Below are positions 1 through 7,711 of a stretch of DNA of 59,442 bases, piece after piece. A program made the position numbers and the translations under genes. Source of the DNA: Dehalococcoidia bacterium (lineage in GTDB: Bacteria; Chloroflexota; Dehalococcoidia; DSTF01; WHTK01); NCBI GenBank assembly GCA_009377745.1, contig WHTK01000021.1, positions 1 through 59,442 on the forward strand, in the 5' to 3' direction. How positions within the stretch are numbered: position 1 is the first letter of the stretch; each line of letters starts with the position of its first letter. The notes under the pieces were generated by a model that saw only the letters and a program-made list of their open reading frames with translations, was not told the DNA's origin and did not search any database.

Positions 1-212
1 GACCACTCACCTTTCATGTTCAGGGTAAGCAGGTCGGCCTCGGTGATCGTCGCCGCTGGCGTATGACGGCCCATGACCATCAGCTCCGGGTCATCCGGAT
101 GCCGGAAGCTGATATGCCCCTCGATATCCATTACCCCATGCGCCGCAAAGATCCGATAGGCAATCACCAGTTGCCGCTCCAGCTTCGTCAGGTCAGGGCC
201 CGCATTAGTCAT
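1..212 (-). CDS. Class II aldolase/adducin family protein, N-terminal part
   Basis: The 70 visible residues start MTNAGPDLTKLERQLVIAYR and continue with GHISFRHPDD and ITEADLLTLN. This is the usual N-terminal layout of class II aldolase/adducin-fold enzymes, which are metal-dependent sugar-phosphate aldolases, epimerases or decarboxylase-like proteins acting in the cytoplasm. The gene runs off the left edge of the window, so the HxH zinc-binding region is not visible and the substrate cannot be named. The start at 212 is chosen because GGAGGAG lies 4 bases upstream. The stretch upstream of the start is filled with dispersed repeats. Family assignment is by recognition of the N-terminal motif only. 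Confidence 0.72.
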   Translation of the reverse strand, partial: MTNAGPDLTKLERQLVIAYRIFAAHGVMDIEGHISFRHPDDPELMVMGRHTPAATITEADLLTLNMKGEW

Positions 213-516
213 TCGACTCCTCCCGTCTGCTCAAACGGCGCGAGCGTAGGCGGGTGTTGTTCGAAAATCAAGGATGCGAACCCAAAACGTAGGGGCGGCT
301 CGCGAGCCGCCCCTACACGCACCTCAATGTTGAGAGCGCAACCTATGCTGCCGTTGCGAGCCATCGCCCGCAGGCAAGGCGCGGCAACCTGTGATCGCCC
401 GTTTAAACGCTCTCCGCCTAAGCTCTGCCATTGCGAGCCATTGCCGATAGGCAAGGCGTGGCAACCTTTGATCTGTGTCCGCGAAAACCCACTACTCGGG
501 TAGCAAGCGCTCCCAA
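213..516. repeat. Repeat-filled intergenic stretch (R5, R1, R1)
   Basis: No gene is visible. It holds an R5 palindrome at 289-316 (GTAGGGGCGGCT, then its complement) and two R1 hairpins at about 352-400 and 429-473, both in the same orientation and ending GGCAACC. The stretch lies between two minus-strand genes, the aldolase-like fragment and aspS, so the hairpins could be transcribed downstream of aspS. Confidence 0.8.
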
Positions 517-2334
517 CTACCCCTCACCCTCAACCCTGATCCGCAGCGTCTTAAGCGCCTCTTCCGCCGCCGGCGAAGGCGCCCCCGTCATCAGGTCGGA
601 GGCGCTCTTTGTCTTCGGGAAGGCGATCATCTCCCGGATGTCGTCCGTCTGCGCGAGCATCGCCGCCGTCCTGTCAATGCCGCAGGCGATGCCGCCGTGC
701 GGCGGCGCGCCAAACTCGAAGGCGTCCAGCATGTGCCCAAAGCGCTCCCGCGCCTGTTCTTCGCCGATCCGCAGCAGCCGGAAGATCGCCATCTGGTCCT
801 CGCGGTCGTGGATCCGGATGCTGCCGCCGCCCATCTCCGACCCGCTGCAGACGAGGTCGTAGGCGTTGCTGCGCACCTTGCCGGTGTCAGACTCCAGCAG
901 CGCCAGGTCTTCCGGCTTCGCGGCGGTGAAGAGGTGGTGCGTCGGGTCCCACCTCTCCTCTTCGTCGTCCCAATTGAATAGCGGGAAGTCCGTAACCCAG
1001 AGGAACGCCAGCTCGTCCGGGTCGGCCAGGCTCAGCTTCGCCGCCAGCGTCCGGCGCAGCGCGTCCAGCGCCGGCTTCACTCGCCCGGCCGAGCCCGCCT
1101 CCTTCGCCGGCAGGCCTCCTTGGCCCGCGACGATCAGCACCATGTCTCCCGCCTTCGCGCCCGCCAGCATGCCGATCGAGCGCGCGTGGTCCAGGCCGAT
1201 GAATTTTAGCACCGGCGACTTGATGTCTTCCTCCGTAGCCTCTCCAGGGTCTTTGGCGTAGCCAATCGAGACCAGGCCCCTGGCGCCGTAGGTCTTCACC
1301 GTCTCCGTCAGGTCATCGATCTCCCGGCGTGAGAACCCGGCGCCGCCGGGCACGGTGATCCCCTCGATGGCGCCGCCGCTCTCCGCGGCCGTCTTGAATA
1401 CGCCGAACTCCGTCGTCCGCACGTGCTCCGTGAAGTCGACCAGCTCCAGCCCGTAGCGGATGTCCGGCTTGTCGGAGCCGTAGCGCCGCATCGCCTCGGC
1501 GTAGGTCAGGCGCGGGAACGGCGTCTTCAGCTTCAGGTTAGGCCGCAGAGTCTGCGCCATCTCCGTGTAGAGCTGCTCCGTCAGGCTGAGGATGTCCTCC
1601 TCTGTCACGAAGCTCATCTCTAGGTCCAGCTGCGTGAACTCCGGTTGCCGGTCCGCCCGCAGGTCCTCGTCCCGGAAGCAGCGCGCGATCTGAAAATACT
1701 GCTCGAAGCCCGCCACCATCAGCAGCTGCTTGAACTGCTGCGGCGATTGCGGCAGCGCGTAGAAGTTCCCCGGCGAAACGCGGCTCGGCACCAGGTAGTC
1801 CCTCGCGCCCTCCGGCGTCGCGTTCGCCAGGATCGGCGTTTCGATCTCGAGGAACCCGCGCTCGATCAGGAAGTTGCGGATGAAATCGACAACCCTGTGC
1901 CGCATGACGATGTTGTTGTGCATCCGCTCTCGCCGCAGGTCCAGGTAGCGATACCTAAGGCGTAGCAGCTCCTCTACCTGAGTGTCCTCGTTGATGTAGA
2001 AGGGCGGCGTCTTGGCCGCGTTCAGCACCTCGATAGCGTTGGCCGTCACCTCGATCTCGCCCGTCGGCAGCGCCGTGTTCTCCGTCCCCGGCCGCCTTAG
2101 CGACACCACGCCGCGGACCTGGATCACGTACTCGCCGCGCACGTCGCTGGCCGAGGCGTGGGCTGCCGGGGCGTTCTGCGGGTTCACCACCACCTGGACC
2201 AAGCCCGTGCTATCGCGCAGGTCGAGAAAGATCAGGCCGCCGTGATCACGGCGCCTGTGCACCCAGCCGGCCAGGGTTACTTCCTGCCCGGCGTGCTCAC
2301 CTCTCAGCTCGCCCGCGTAGTGGCTCTTCAGCAC
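517..2334 (-). CDS. aspS: Aspartate--tRNA ligase, probably non-discriminating
   Basis: A class II aminoacyl-tRNA synthetase of 605 residues, the normal bacterial AspRS length. The N-terminal OB anticodon-binding fold (about 1-110) contains GWVHRRRDHGGLIFLDLRD. The catalytic core has GARDYLVPSR, the flipping/active-site segment with FYALPQSPQQFKQLLM, motif 2 (FRDEDLRADRQPEFTQLD) and the C-terminal motif 3 GIACGIDR. Residue 31 is His; in bacterial AspRS this marks the relaxed, non-discriminating form that also charges tRNA-Asn, whereas Leu marks the discriminating form (known family rule). That predicts a GatCAB amidotransferase elsewhere in the genome. Translation starts at a GTG with GGAG 6 bases upstream. 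The C-terminus IRVEGEG is natural, with no repeat insertion. Confidence 0.95.
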   Translation of the reverse strand: MLKSHYAGELRGEHAGQEVTLAGWVHRRRDHGGLIFLDLRDSTGLVQVVVNPQNAPAAHASASDVRGEYVIQVRGVVSLRRPGTENTALPTGEIEVTANAIEVLNAAKTPPFYINEDTQVEELLRLRYRYLDLRRERMHNNIVMRHRVVDFIRNFLIERGFLEIETPILANATPEGARDYLVPSRVSPGNFYALPQSPQQFKQLLMVAGFEQYFQIARCFRDEDLRADRQPEFTQLDLEMSFVTEEDILSLTEQLYTEMAQTLRPNLKLKTPFPRLTYAEAMRRYGSDKPDIRYGLELVDFTEHVRTTEFGVFKTAAESGGAIEGITVPGGAGFSRREIDDLTETVKTYGARGLVSIGYAKDPGEATEEDIKSPVLKFIGLDHARSIGMLAGAKAGDMVLIVAGQGGLPAKEAGSAGRVKPALDALRRTLAAKLSLADPDELAFLWVTDFPLFNWDDEEERWDPTHHLFTAAKPEDLALLESDTGKVRSNAYDLVCSGSEMGGGSIRIHDREDQMAIFRLLRIGEEQARERFGHMLDAFEFGAPPHGGIACGIDRTAAMLAQTDDIREMIAFPKTKSASDLMTGAPSPAAEEALKTLRIRVEGEG

Positions 2335-2387
2335 GTTAATCTCCTCAAGCTGGTCCGTTCAATCGGCCGATCGTCTAGAAATAATGA

Positions 2388-2407
2388 GACCCCGAATCGT
2401 CGGGGTC
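2388..2407 (-). terminator. Hairpin terminator downstream of the small membrane protein
   Basis: An 8-bp perfect stem, GACCCCGA and its complement, with a 4-base ATCG loop. Read on the minus strand it is followed by a T-rich run (CTCATTATTTCT). It separates the minus-strand genes at 2480-4070 from aspS. Confidence 0.55.
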
Positions 2408-2479
2408 ACAAGCGCAGTGTCGCATCGCGCCTAAACCCCGGTCAACGAGGCCCTGCGCGGCGAGTCGGAGCCGGCTGCG

Positions 2480-2602
2480 CTAAGCCGGCGGGTTCGTATC
2501 CTCCGGTTGAACGGCTTCCGGCTCGGCCTTCTTGTGCTTCATGAAGGCAAACGCGGCTGCAATAGCGCCGATGATCAGGCCGATGATTGGTAGTTTCTTC
2601 AC
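2480..2602 (-). CDS. Small single-span membrane protein, 40 aa
   Basis: A short reading frame starting at GTG with AGGAGAG 6 bases upstream. The product is 40 residues: VKKLPIIGLIIGAIAAAFAF, then MKHKKAEPEA and an acidic, proline-containing tail. One hydrophobic helix (about residues 4-20) is followed by a Lys cluster, so a cytoplasmic C-terminus is expected. It lies 40 bases after the sensor-like gene in the same direction and ahead of a hairpin terminator, consistent with a two-gene transcript. I do not recognise a family. The good ribosome binding site and the positive-then-acidic tail argue that it is real. Confidence 0.6.
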   Translation of the reverse strand: MKKLPIIGLIIGAIAAAFAFMKHKKAEPEAVQPEDTNPPA

Positions 2603-2642
2603 CTTAGGCTCTCCTCTTACTTGTCGCCCATCCTACTACATT

Positions 2643-4070
2643 TCATTGCGCTTTATCTCGTTTCGAAGCCGCTTCCTGCCTGAGGCTGATCAGATAGGCG
2701 ACCACGTCCGCTGCCTCCTGCAGCGCCTGCTCCTCCATCTGCGAATACGGCCGGCCACCCTTCCGTCTCGCGATGCACAACGAGCCCAGCGTCTGGCCAT
2801 CGCTCAGCAGCGTGCACATTACATCTGCCTCGCCCCGCCACTCGCCCGTGACGAACACCTGCCTGCCGTCTTCCAGCCGGATCAGCCCTCCCTCCGCCTC
2901 CATGATCGCCGTTGACGTTTCGAGGAAGCGCTGCAGCAATCGCTGCCGGTCCAGCACCTCCACCGCCGTCCGCGTCTCGCGCGATAGCTTCTGTAGCTGC
3001 TTCGCCGGGTCGCTGCTGTCCTTGAACCGCTTGTCGACCCGCTCCTGCAGGTAGTTCTTCACCGGCGTCAGCATCGCCACGACGATTACCGTTGTCATCG
3101 CGATGGCGAAATCGGAGTTGTCTCCCGTGCTGTCAGTGACAATGGCACGGAAGACGCCCGTCAGCGCGATGTAGATGCCGGCCAGGATCGCCGTCAACGG
3201 CACGTAGACCAGGGTCCGGCTGATAATCCAGTCGATGTCGTAAAGCCGGTAGCGCAGCACGGCGATGGCGGCCGCAAGCGGGATCAATGAGATACCGATC
3301 AGGATAAATGCGTTCTGGACGCCACCGTCGAAGAGGTCCCTTTCTTCGCCGGCTACGCCGATTATCCAAAACAGGATGAAGACAACACCGGCGAACGCCA
3401 CCCACTTCAGCTGCTCGCGCTGAATGCCCGTCGAGTTCCGGAAGCGGATGACGAGGGAAGTGGCGCCGGCCAGGCCGCAAATAACTACCAGCGCAAAGCC
3501 GATGGAGCCCAGGACTGAAACAACGTCCTCTGCGCTCCTGAGGCCGGCCGGGTTGTCCCAAGCCTCCAGGGGCGCGTCCAGCGCTCCCGGCCGGAATACC
3601 TCGCCGCCGGAGCCCAGTACGATCGCCACCAGTGCCAGCATGAGCACGATGTTCCAGCGCGGTGAGATGGGACGTCCGTCCGGGAAGAGCAGAAATAGCA
3701 GGCTGGTCATCAGGAAGAAGGCCGTACCGCCCACGAGGGAGAGGACTGCTGCTTCGCGGCCGAATGGGAGCACGCCCGGGTCTGTCATCAGCGCCCAGAT
3801 CGCGTAGCCCGTGGCGAGAAAAGATATCTCGAAGAGCACGCCGACCGTATACACGAGCCAGCCGATGGCGTGGCCGGGATGCTGGGACAGGATCAGGGCG
3901 CCCAGAGTAGCGAAGCCGAACGCCATGACAATGAAGAGCCAGTCGAGCTCTATCGCCCGCTGCTCCCCGATGACGCGATTTACGTAGACCAGTGCCTCCG
4001 CCGCCACGAATACAGCAAATCCCAGACCCCAAAGGCCCCACGCCAGCCGCGCCTTCTGCATCGCAACCAT
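2643..4070 (-). CDS. Multi-span membrane sensor-like protein with C-terminal GAF-like region, no kinase domain
   Basis: 475 residues. The first 330 or so hold about eight to nine hydrophobic segments and end in the signature RYRLYDIDWIISRTLVYVPL. I associate this signature with membrane input modules of actinobacterial and Chloroflexota histidine kinases and GAF proteins. After it comes TPVKNYLQERVDKRFK, a coiled linker (SRETRTAVEVLDRQRLLQRF), and a roughly 90-residue soluble region with LGSLCIARRKGG that resembles a small GAF fold. No H-box, N/G1 boxes, GGDEF or phosphatase domain is present, so the protein senses without an obvious output domain. Two ATG codons, at 4070 and 4061, are possible starts. 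The small membrane protein downstream may be co-transcribed. Function unknown. Confidence 0.6.
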   Translation of the reverse strand: MVAMQKARLAWGLWGLGFAVFVAAEALVYVNRVIGEQRAIELDWLFIVMAFGFATLGALILSQHPGHAIGWLVYTVGVLFEISFLATGYAIWALMTDPGVLPFGREAAVLSLVGGTAFFLMTSLLFLLFPDGRPISPRWNIVLMLALVAIVLGSGGEVFRPGALDAPLEAWDNPAGLRSAEDVVSVLGSIGFALVVICGLAGATSLVIRFRNSTGIQREQLKWVAFAGVVFILFWIIGVAGEERDLFDGGVQNAFILIGISLIPLAAAIAVLRYRLYDIDWIISRTLVYVPLTAILAGIYIALTGVFRAIVTDSTGDNSDFAIAMTTVIVVAMLTPVKNYLQERVDKRFKDSSDPAKQLQKLSRETRTAVEVLDRQRLLQRFLETSTAIMEAEGGLIRLEDGRQVFVTGEWRGEADVMCTLLSDGQTLGSLCIARRKGGRPYSQMEEQALQEAADVVAYLISLRQEAASKRDKAQ

Positions 4071-4396
4071 TACCTGGATTATCCCCTATCGTCCCGCCGC
4101 GTTCTTCTCCCAAACCCGAGGCGCACCGCCGTCGCGCTGCTCAGTTGATCCCAGTCCAACCTAGTCATTCCGAGGCACGAGGAATCTCGCCTCTCGAGAT
4201 CAGGTCCCTTCCGCCCTCGGCGTACGACCAGGCCCCGCCTCGTCGAGGACCGCGTATGGCATCCTGAGCCTGCCGAAGGTCGGGCTCGACTCCCTCGAAT
4301 TACAAGCTGCGGGTTCAACCCGCAGATCGCTCCCACCCGCAGACCTGTCTGCCTAACCGCACCATCTCCCCTTCACGAATCCGCTAAACTCCCTAG
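4071..4396. repeat. Repeat-bearing intergenic stretch between divergent genes
   Basis: No gene is visible. It contains a degenerate hairpin around 4167-4200 (CATTCCGAGGCACGAGGAAT), an R2-type copy at about 4258-4285 (CATCCTGAGCCTGCCGAAGG) and an R3-type hairpin at about 4303-4327 (GCTGCGGGTTCAACCCGCAG). The promoters of the sensor-like gene and hemW must lie here, but no convincing -35/-10 pair was found. Confidence 0.65.
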
Positions 4397-5728
4397 GTGA
4401 CCACCCAGCCCTTCTCCCTCTACGTCCACATCCCCTTCTGCACCGCCAAGTGCACCTACTGCGACTTCAACTCCTACGCCGGCCAGGACTCCCTCATGAC
4501 CCCCTACGCCGAGGCCGCCGCCCGCGAGGCCGCGCTCTGGTCGCCGCACCTCGCCGGCAGGCAAGTCGAGACCGTCTTCTTCGGCGGCGGCACCCCCAGC
4601 CTCCTGCCCCTGGCCGAGATGCGCGTCATCGTCGAGGCCATGCGCGCCAACTTCGACACCCCCACGGACGTCGAGTTCAGCCTCGAAGCCAACCCCGGCA
4701 CCGTTGACGCCGCCCACCTCCAGGGCCTGCGCTCACTCGGTTTCAACCGCATCAGCTTCGGCGTCCAGAGCTTCCACGAGGAGGAGCTCCGCCGCCTCGA
4801 GCGCATCCACGACGCGCAGGAGGTCGAAGACGCCTATCGCTGGGCCCGCGAGGCCGGCTTCGCCAACGTCAACCTCGACCTGATCTACGGCCTCGCCGGC
4901 CAGACCATGGAGGCCTGGCAGACCAACCTCGAAACAGCCCTCGCCCTGGGGTCGGACCACCTCTCCCTCTACGCCCTCACCCTTGAAGAGGGCACGCCCC
5001 TCACCCGCGATGTCGACCGTGGCCGCAGCGCCGGCCCCGACCTCGATCTCCAGGCCGATATGTTTGAATGGACCCGTGACCGCATGACCGCCGCAGGCTT
5101 CGCCCACTACGAGGTATCGAACTGGGCCCGGCCCGGCCGTGAGTGCCGCCACAACCTCGTCTACTGGCACAACGGCGATTGGCTCGGGCTCGGCGCCGGC
5201 GCCCATTCCCACCTCTTCGATAACCGTTTCGCCGCTGCCGCCAGCCCGTCCCGCTACATCGCCCTCGTCCAGGAGGCGAGCTCGAATCCCCCATTGCGAG
5301 GCCCTTCCGCAGAAGGGCCGTGGCAACCTTTGACGCCCCGTTCCTCACCATCGCCTCGAATTGCTGCAGAGGTTCTCCCCGCTCATCCTGAGGCTCTCGA
5401 AGGACCTGCTCCTGCTCCCAACCCCGATCACTCCTCCTCAATCTTTGACTCGTTCCGCCAGGTCACCTTCCGTGAGCCCGCCGACCGTCTCCGCGAAATG
5501 TCTGAGACCGTAATCCTGGCCCTCCGTCTCCGCGAAGGCCTCGACCTCGCCGGCTTCGAAGCCCGCTTCGGCGCACGCGTTGCCGATGCCTTCGCCGCGC
5601 CCCTCCGGGAAACGCTAGACCTCGGCCTCACCGAACTCGTCGACGGCCGCCTCCGTCTGCGCGACGAGGCCGTCCTCCTCGGCGACGAAGCCTTCCTCCG
5701 TTTCCTACCTGACTACGACCCCGCCTGA
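4397..5728 (+). CDS. hemW: HemW-like radical SAM protein with an in-frame repeat insertion
   Basis: HemW is the radical SAM heme chaperone, often misannotated as oxygen-independent coproporphyrinogen oxidase. The Fe4S4 motif is C15-x3-C19-x2-C22 within PFCTAKCTYCDFNSYAG. FFGGGTPSLL, SLEANPGTVD, GFNRISFGVQSF and DLIYGLAGQT are all family motifs. Length is 443 residues against about 380-400 usually. The excess is residues about 294-351 (5276-5452), made of an R1 and an R2 repeat read in frame, just before the conserved C-terminal segment with LREGLDLAGF. The insertion keeps the frame open and sits in a surface linker region, so the protein may stay functional. The start is a GTG with no strong ribosome binding site. 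The stop overlaps the ATG of the next gene (TGATG), implying coupling. Confidence 0.88.
   Translation: MTTQPFSLYVHIPFCTAKCTYCDFNSYAGQDSLMTPYAEAAAREAALWSPHLAGRQVETVFFGGGTPSLLPLAEMRVIVEAMRANFDTPTDVEFSLEANPGTVDAAHLQGLRSLGFNRISFGVQSFHEEELRRLERIHDAQEVEDAYRWAREAGFANVNLDLIYGLAGQTMEAWQTNLETALALGSDHLSLYALTLEEGTPLTRDVDRGRSAGPDLDLQADMFEWTRDRMTAAGFAHYEVSNWARPGRECRHNLVYWHNGDWLGLGAGAHSHLFDNRFAAAASPSRYIALVQEASSNPPLRGPSAEGPWQPLTPRSSPSPRIAAEVLPAHPEALEGPAPAPNPDHSSSIFDSFRQVTFREPADRLREMSETVILALRLREGLDLAGFEARFGARVADAFAAPLRETLDLGLTELVDGRLRLRDEAVLLGDEAFLRFLPDYDPA
5276..5452 (+). repeat. In-frame R1+R2 insertion inside hemW
   Basis: R1 occupies about 5292-5333 (CATTGCGAGGCCC, loop, then GTGGCAACCTTTGA) and R2 about 5382-5406 (CTCATCCTGAGGCTCTCGAA). 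The same two sequences occur in intergenic gaps across the window, so this is repeat DNA captured in a coding sequence. The translated insert is low complexity (Pro, Ser, Ala) and adds about 58 residues without disturbing the flanking conserved motifs. Confidence 0.85.
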
Positions 5729-6342
5729 TGCTCTATCAACGTGGCATCCATGTGCCGGCAGACCGTGATCTCCTGCTCGATTTCCACTGCCTCGGCAACC
5801 ACGAGAGCGATTCTCCTCGGGCGCGCGAAATGTCCTTCGCGGAGTACCGCGCCGAGTGGCTCCGCACCGAGCAGCCACTCGGCTTCCTCGGTGCGCTGAC
5901 CGAGAGCCTCAACGACCCGCGCACTGTCGCCGAGCTTTGGCTGGATGATACGAAGGTAATTGGCTTCCTCTGGGTCACATTCCTCGAGATCGAGGGCTAC
6001 GGCCTCACCGTTGCTGAGGTTCAGGACGTAGAAGTTGTCCCGGACTACCAGCATCGCGGCATCGGCACCCAGATGCTCGCCCACGCTGAGACCCTCGCCC
6101 GCGAGCACGGCGCCCAGATCATCCGCTCTGAGACCGGCATCGAAAACGAGCCCTCGCGAGGCCTGCACGAGAAGTCAGGCTATGTGGTCTACCGGCTTCT
6201 CTACGAGAAGGTGATAGACGCCGAAGGCGACCCGCCTGACGTCGACGATCTCGCAGAGCCCGGCTCCAGCGACTGGGATGCGGTCGAAGCCGACACCAAC
6301 TCGCTCCGCTTCCCGCCCCGGGAGGAGTTCCCCCGCCTCTAA
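5728..6342 (+). CDS. GNAT family N-acetyltransferase
   Basis: 204 residues with the acetyl-CoA binding loop VVPDYQHRGIGTQML (Q/R-x-x-G-x-G/A motif) at about residues 105-120, preceded by strand VAEVQDVEV and followed by the typical ARE-G-A-Q-I segment and LHEKSGYVVYRLLYEK. The substrate is unknown. The ATG overlaps the hemW stop by one base, so the two are likely translated together. Its last four bases overlap the end of the convergent deacetylase-like gene. A tail of about 35 residues after the fold is acidic and may be disordered. Confidence 0.82.
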   Translation: MLYQRGIHVPADRDLLLDFHCLGNHESDSPRAREMSFAEYRAEWLRTEQPLGFLGALTESLNDPRTVAELWLDDTKVIGFLWVTFLEIEGYGLTVAEVQDVEVVPDYQHRGIGTQMLAHAETLAREHGAQIIRSETGIENEPSRGLHEKSGYVVYRLLYEKVIDAEGDPPDVDDLAEPGSSDWDAVEADTNSLRFPPREEFPRL

Positions 6343-7379
6343 TCTCGCAGCCCGTGCAGCCCCCGCACGTCGCTGATCAGCCCCTCGATATCCACGGCCG
6401 CGGCCTCGAGCGCCAACCCCACCGGGTCCGGCGTCGGCTCCTCCGCCAGCATCGCCTCGATGCTGTTGCGCACGCTCCAGGAGAGCGCCGTCAGGTCGTA
6501 GCCGCCCTCCAGCGCCACCACCATCCTGCCGCCGCACAGCTCCTCCGCCAGCTCCCTCAATCTCGCCACCAGCAACGCGTAACCGCCGCACGACAGCCGC
6601 ATCAGCGCGCCATCGATCGGGTCCGCGAAATGCGCATCGTACCCCGCCGAAACCAGGATCAGCTCCGGCCGGTAAGCCCTCAGCTTCGCCGTGATCACCT
6701 CGTCGACGACCCGCGCGTACTCCGCGTCGCCACAGCCGCCCGGCAGCGGCAGGTTCAGCGTTGTCAGGTAGCCATCGCCCTCGCCCGCCTCGCGCCAGTG
6801 TCCTGTCCCCGGGTAGTAAGGGGACTGGTGCGTAGAGACGTACAGCACCGACGCGTCGTCGTAGAACACGTCCTGCGTCCCGTTGCCGTGATGAATATCA
6901 ATGTCGACGATCGCGATCCGCTCCAGCCCCAATGTCCCCGCGTGTCGCGCCGCCACCGCCACGTTGTTGAAGAAGCAGAAACCCATCGGCGCTTGCGGCA
7001 GGGCGTGATGTCCCGGTGGTCGCACTAGGCAGAACGCCGAGGCAAGGTCGCCCCGCACCACCGCCTCCGTCGCCGATAGACATGCCCCTGCCGCCCGCGC
7101 CGCCGCCGCGTACGTCCCCGTGTTCGCGATCGTGTCCGGCAGCACCATCACCGGCCCCATCGCGCTCACCCGCCTCATCCGCTCGATGTGCTCCGGCGCG
7201 TGCACCCGCGCCAGCTCCTCCGGCGTGGCGTCCCGGCTCGGCGGCCGCTCCAGCCGCTGCGCCAACCCAGACTCCTCCAGCAGGCGCATACAGGCCACCA
7301 CTCGCGCCGCGCTCTCCGGGTGCGTCAGCGTGTCGTGCTCCAGAAAGACCGGGTCGTAGTAGAGGCCGGCGCTCGCCAT
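6339..7379 (-). CDS. Histone deacetylase superfamily amidohydrolase (AcuC/HDAC-like)
   Basis: 346 residues, full length for the arginase/deacetylase fold. The family motifs are in order: HPESAARV, the HH pair in RPPGHHA (124-125), FCFFNNVAVAA, the zinc ligands in DIDIHHGNGTQ (D161, H163), the third ligand Asp in SAGYDAH and the transition-state Tyr in LEGGYDL. All catalytic residues are therefore present. Bacterial members remove acetyl groups from acetyl-lysine proteins, polyamines or acetoin-pathway enzymes; sequence alone does not tell which. It converges on, and overlaps by 4 bp, a GNAT acetyltransferase, which may be functional pairing or chance. The upstream region 7380-7711 is AT-rich and shared with the divergent secreted-protein gene. 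Confidence 0.9.
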   Translation of the reverse strand: MASAGLYYDPVFLEHDTLTHPESAARVVACMRLLEESGLAQRLERPPSRDATPEELARVHAPEHIERMRRVSAMGPVMVLPDTIANTGTYAAAARAAGACLSATEAVVRGDLASAFCLVRPPGHHALPQAPMGFCFFNNVAVAARHAGTLGLERIAIVDIDIHHGNGTQDVFYDDASVLYVSTHQSPYYPGTGHWREAGEGDGYLTTLNLPLPGGCGDAEYARVVDEVITAKLRAYRPELILVSAGYDAHFADPIDGALMRLSCGGYALLVARLRELAEELCGGRMVVALEGGYDLTALSWSVRNSIEAMLAEEPTPDPVGLALEAAAVDIEGLISDVRGLHGLRD

Positions 7380-7711
7380 GTCCCCATCCTTGACCTTCAG
7401 GCCCGGCCGCGCAACCCGGCGCTACCAATCCCTCGTAGTCAGAGCTTTCCAGAAGTTCATCACATTTGACGACGCGGATGATAGACATCAATGTGCATCT
7501 AAGAAGACTTATTAAACTCACTAAAAATGCTCATATAAGGCCACAAAATTACATACGCTATTTTGGGATGATTAATACCGGCCAATGCAAGGGTTATTCC
7601 TTGCTCAATTGCCTTTCGTAATATCACTGACCTCTACTCTGAAATCGTCTCTGATTGCGGGTTGTAAGTACTGCATCTGCGTTCAAATTTGAGGCGTGAT
7701 AAGGAGATCGG
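7380..7711. promoter_or_regulatory. AT-rich divergent intergenic region
   Basis: About 330 bases between divergent genes, free of the dispersed repeats. The part at 7440-7640 is much richer in A and T than the surrounding DNA (for example ACTCACTAAAAATGC and CTATTTTGGGATGATTAATA). It probably holds promoters in both directions. A TAATAT box lies at 7619-7624, but no matching -35 element at normal spacing was found. No conserved RNA structure was recognised. Confidence 0.45.

Noticed and set aside
2461..2510. tRNA-like T-loop sequence (GGGTTCGTATCC)
   Set aside because: No acceptor or anticodon stem can be paired around it, and it lies within the reading frame of the 40-residue membrane protein.
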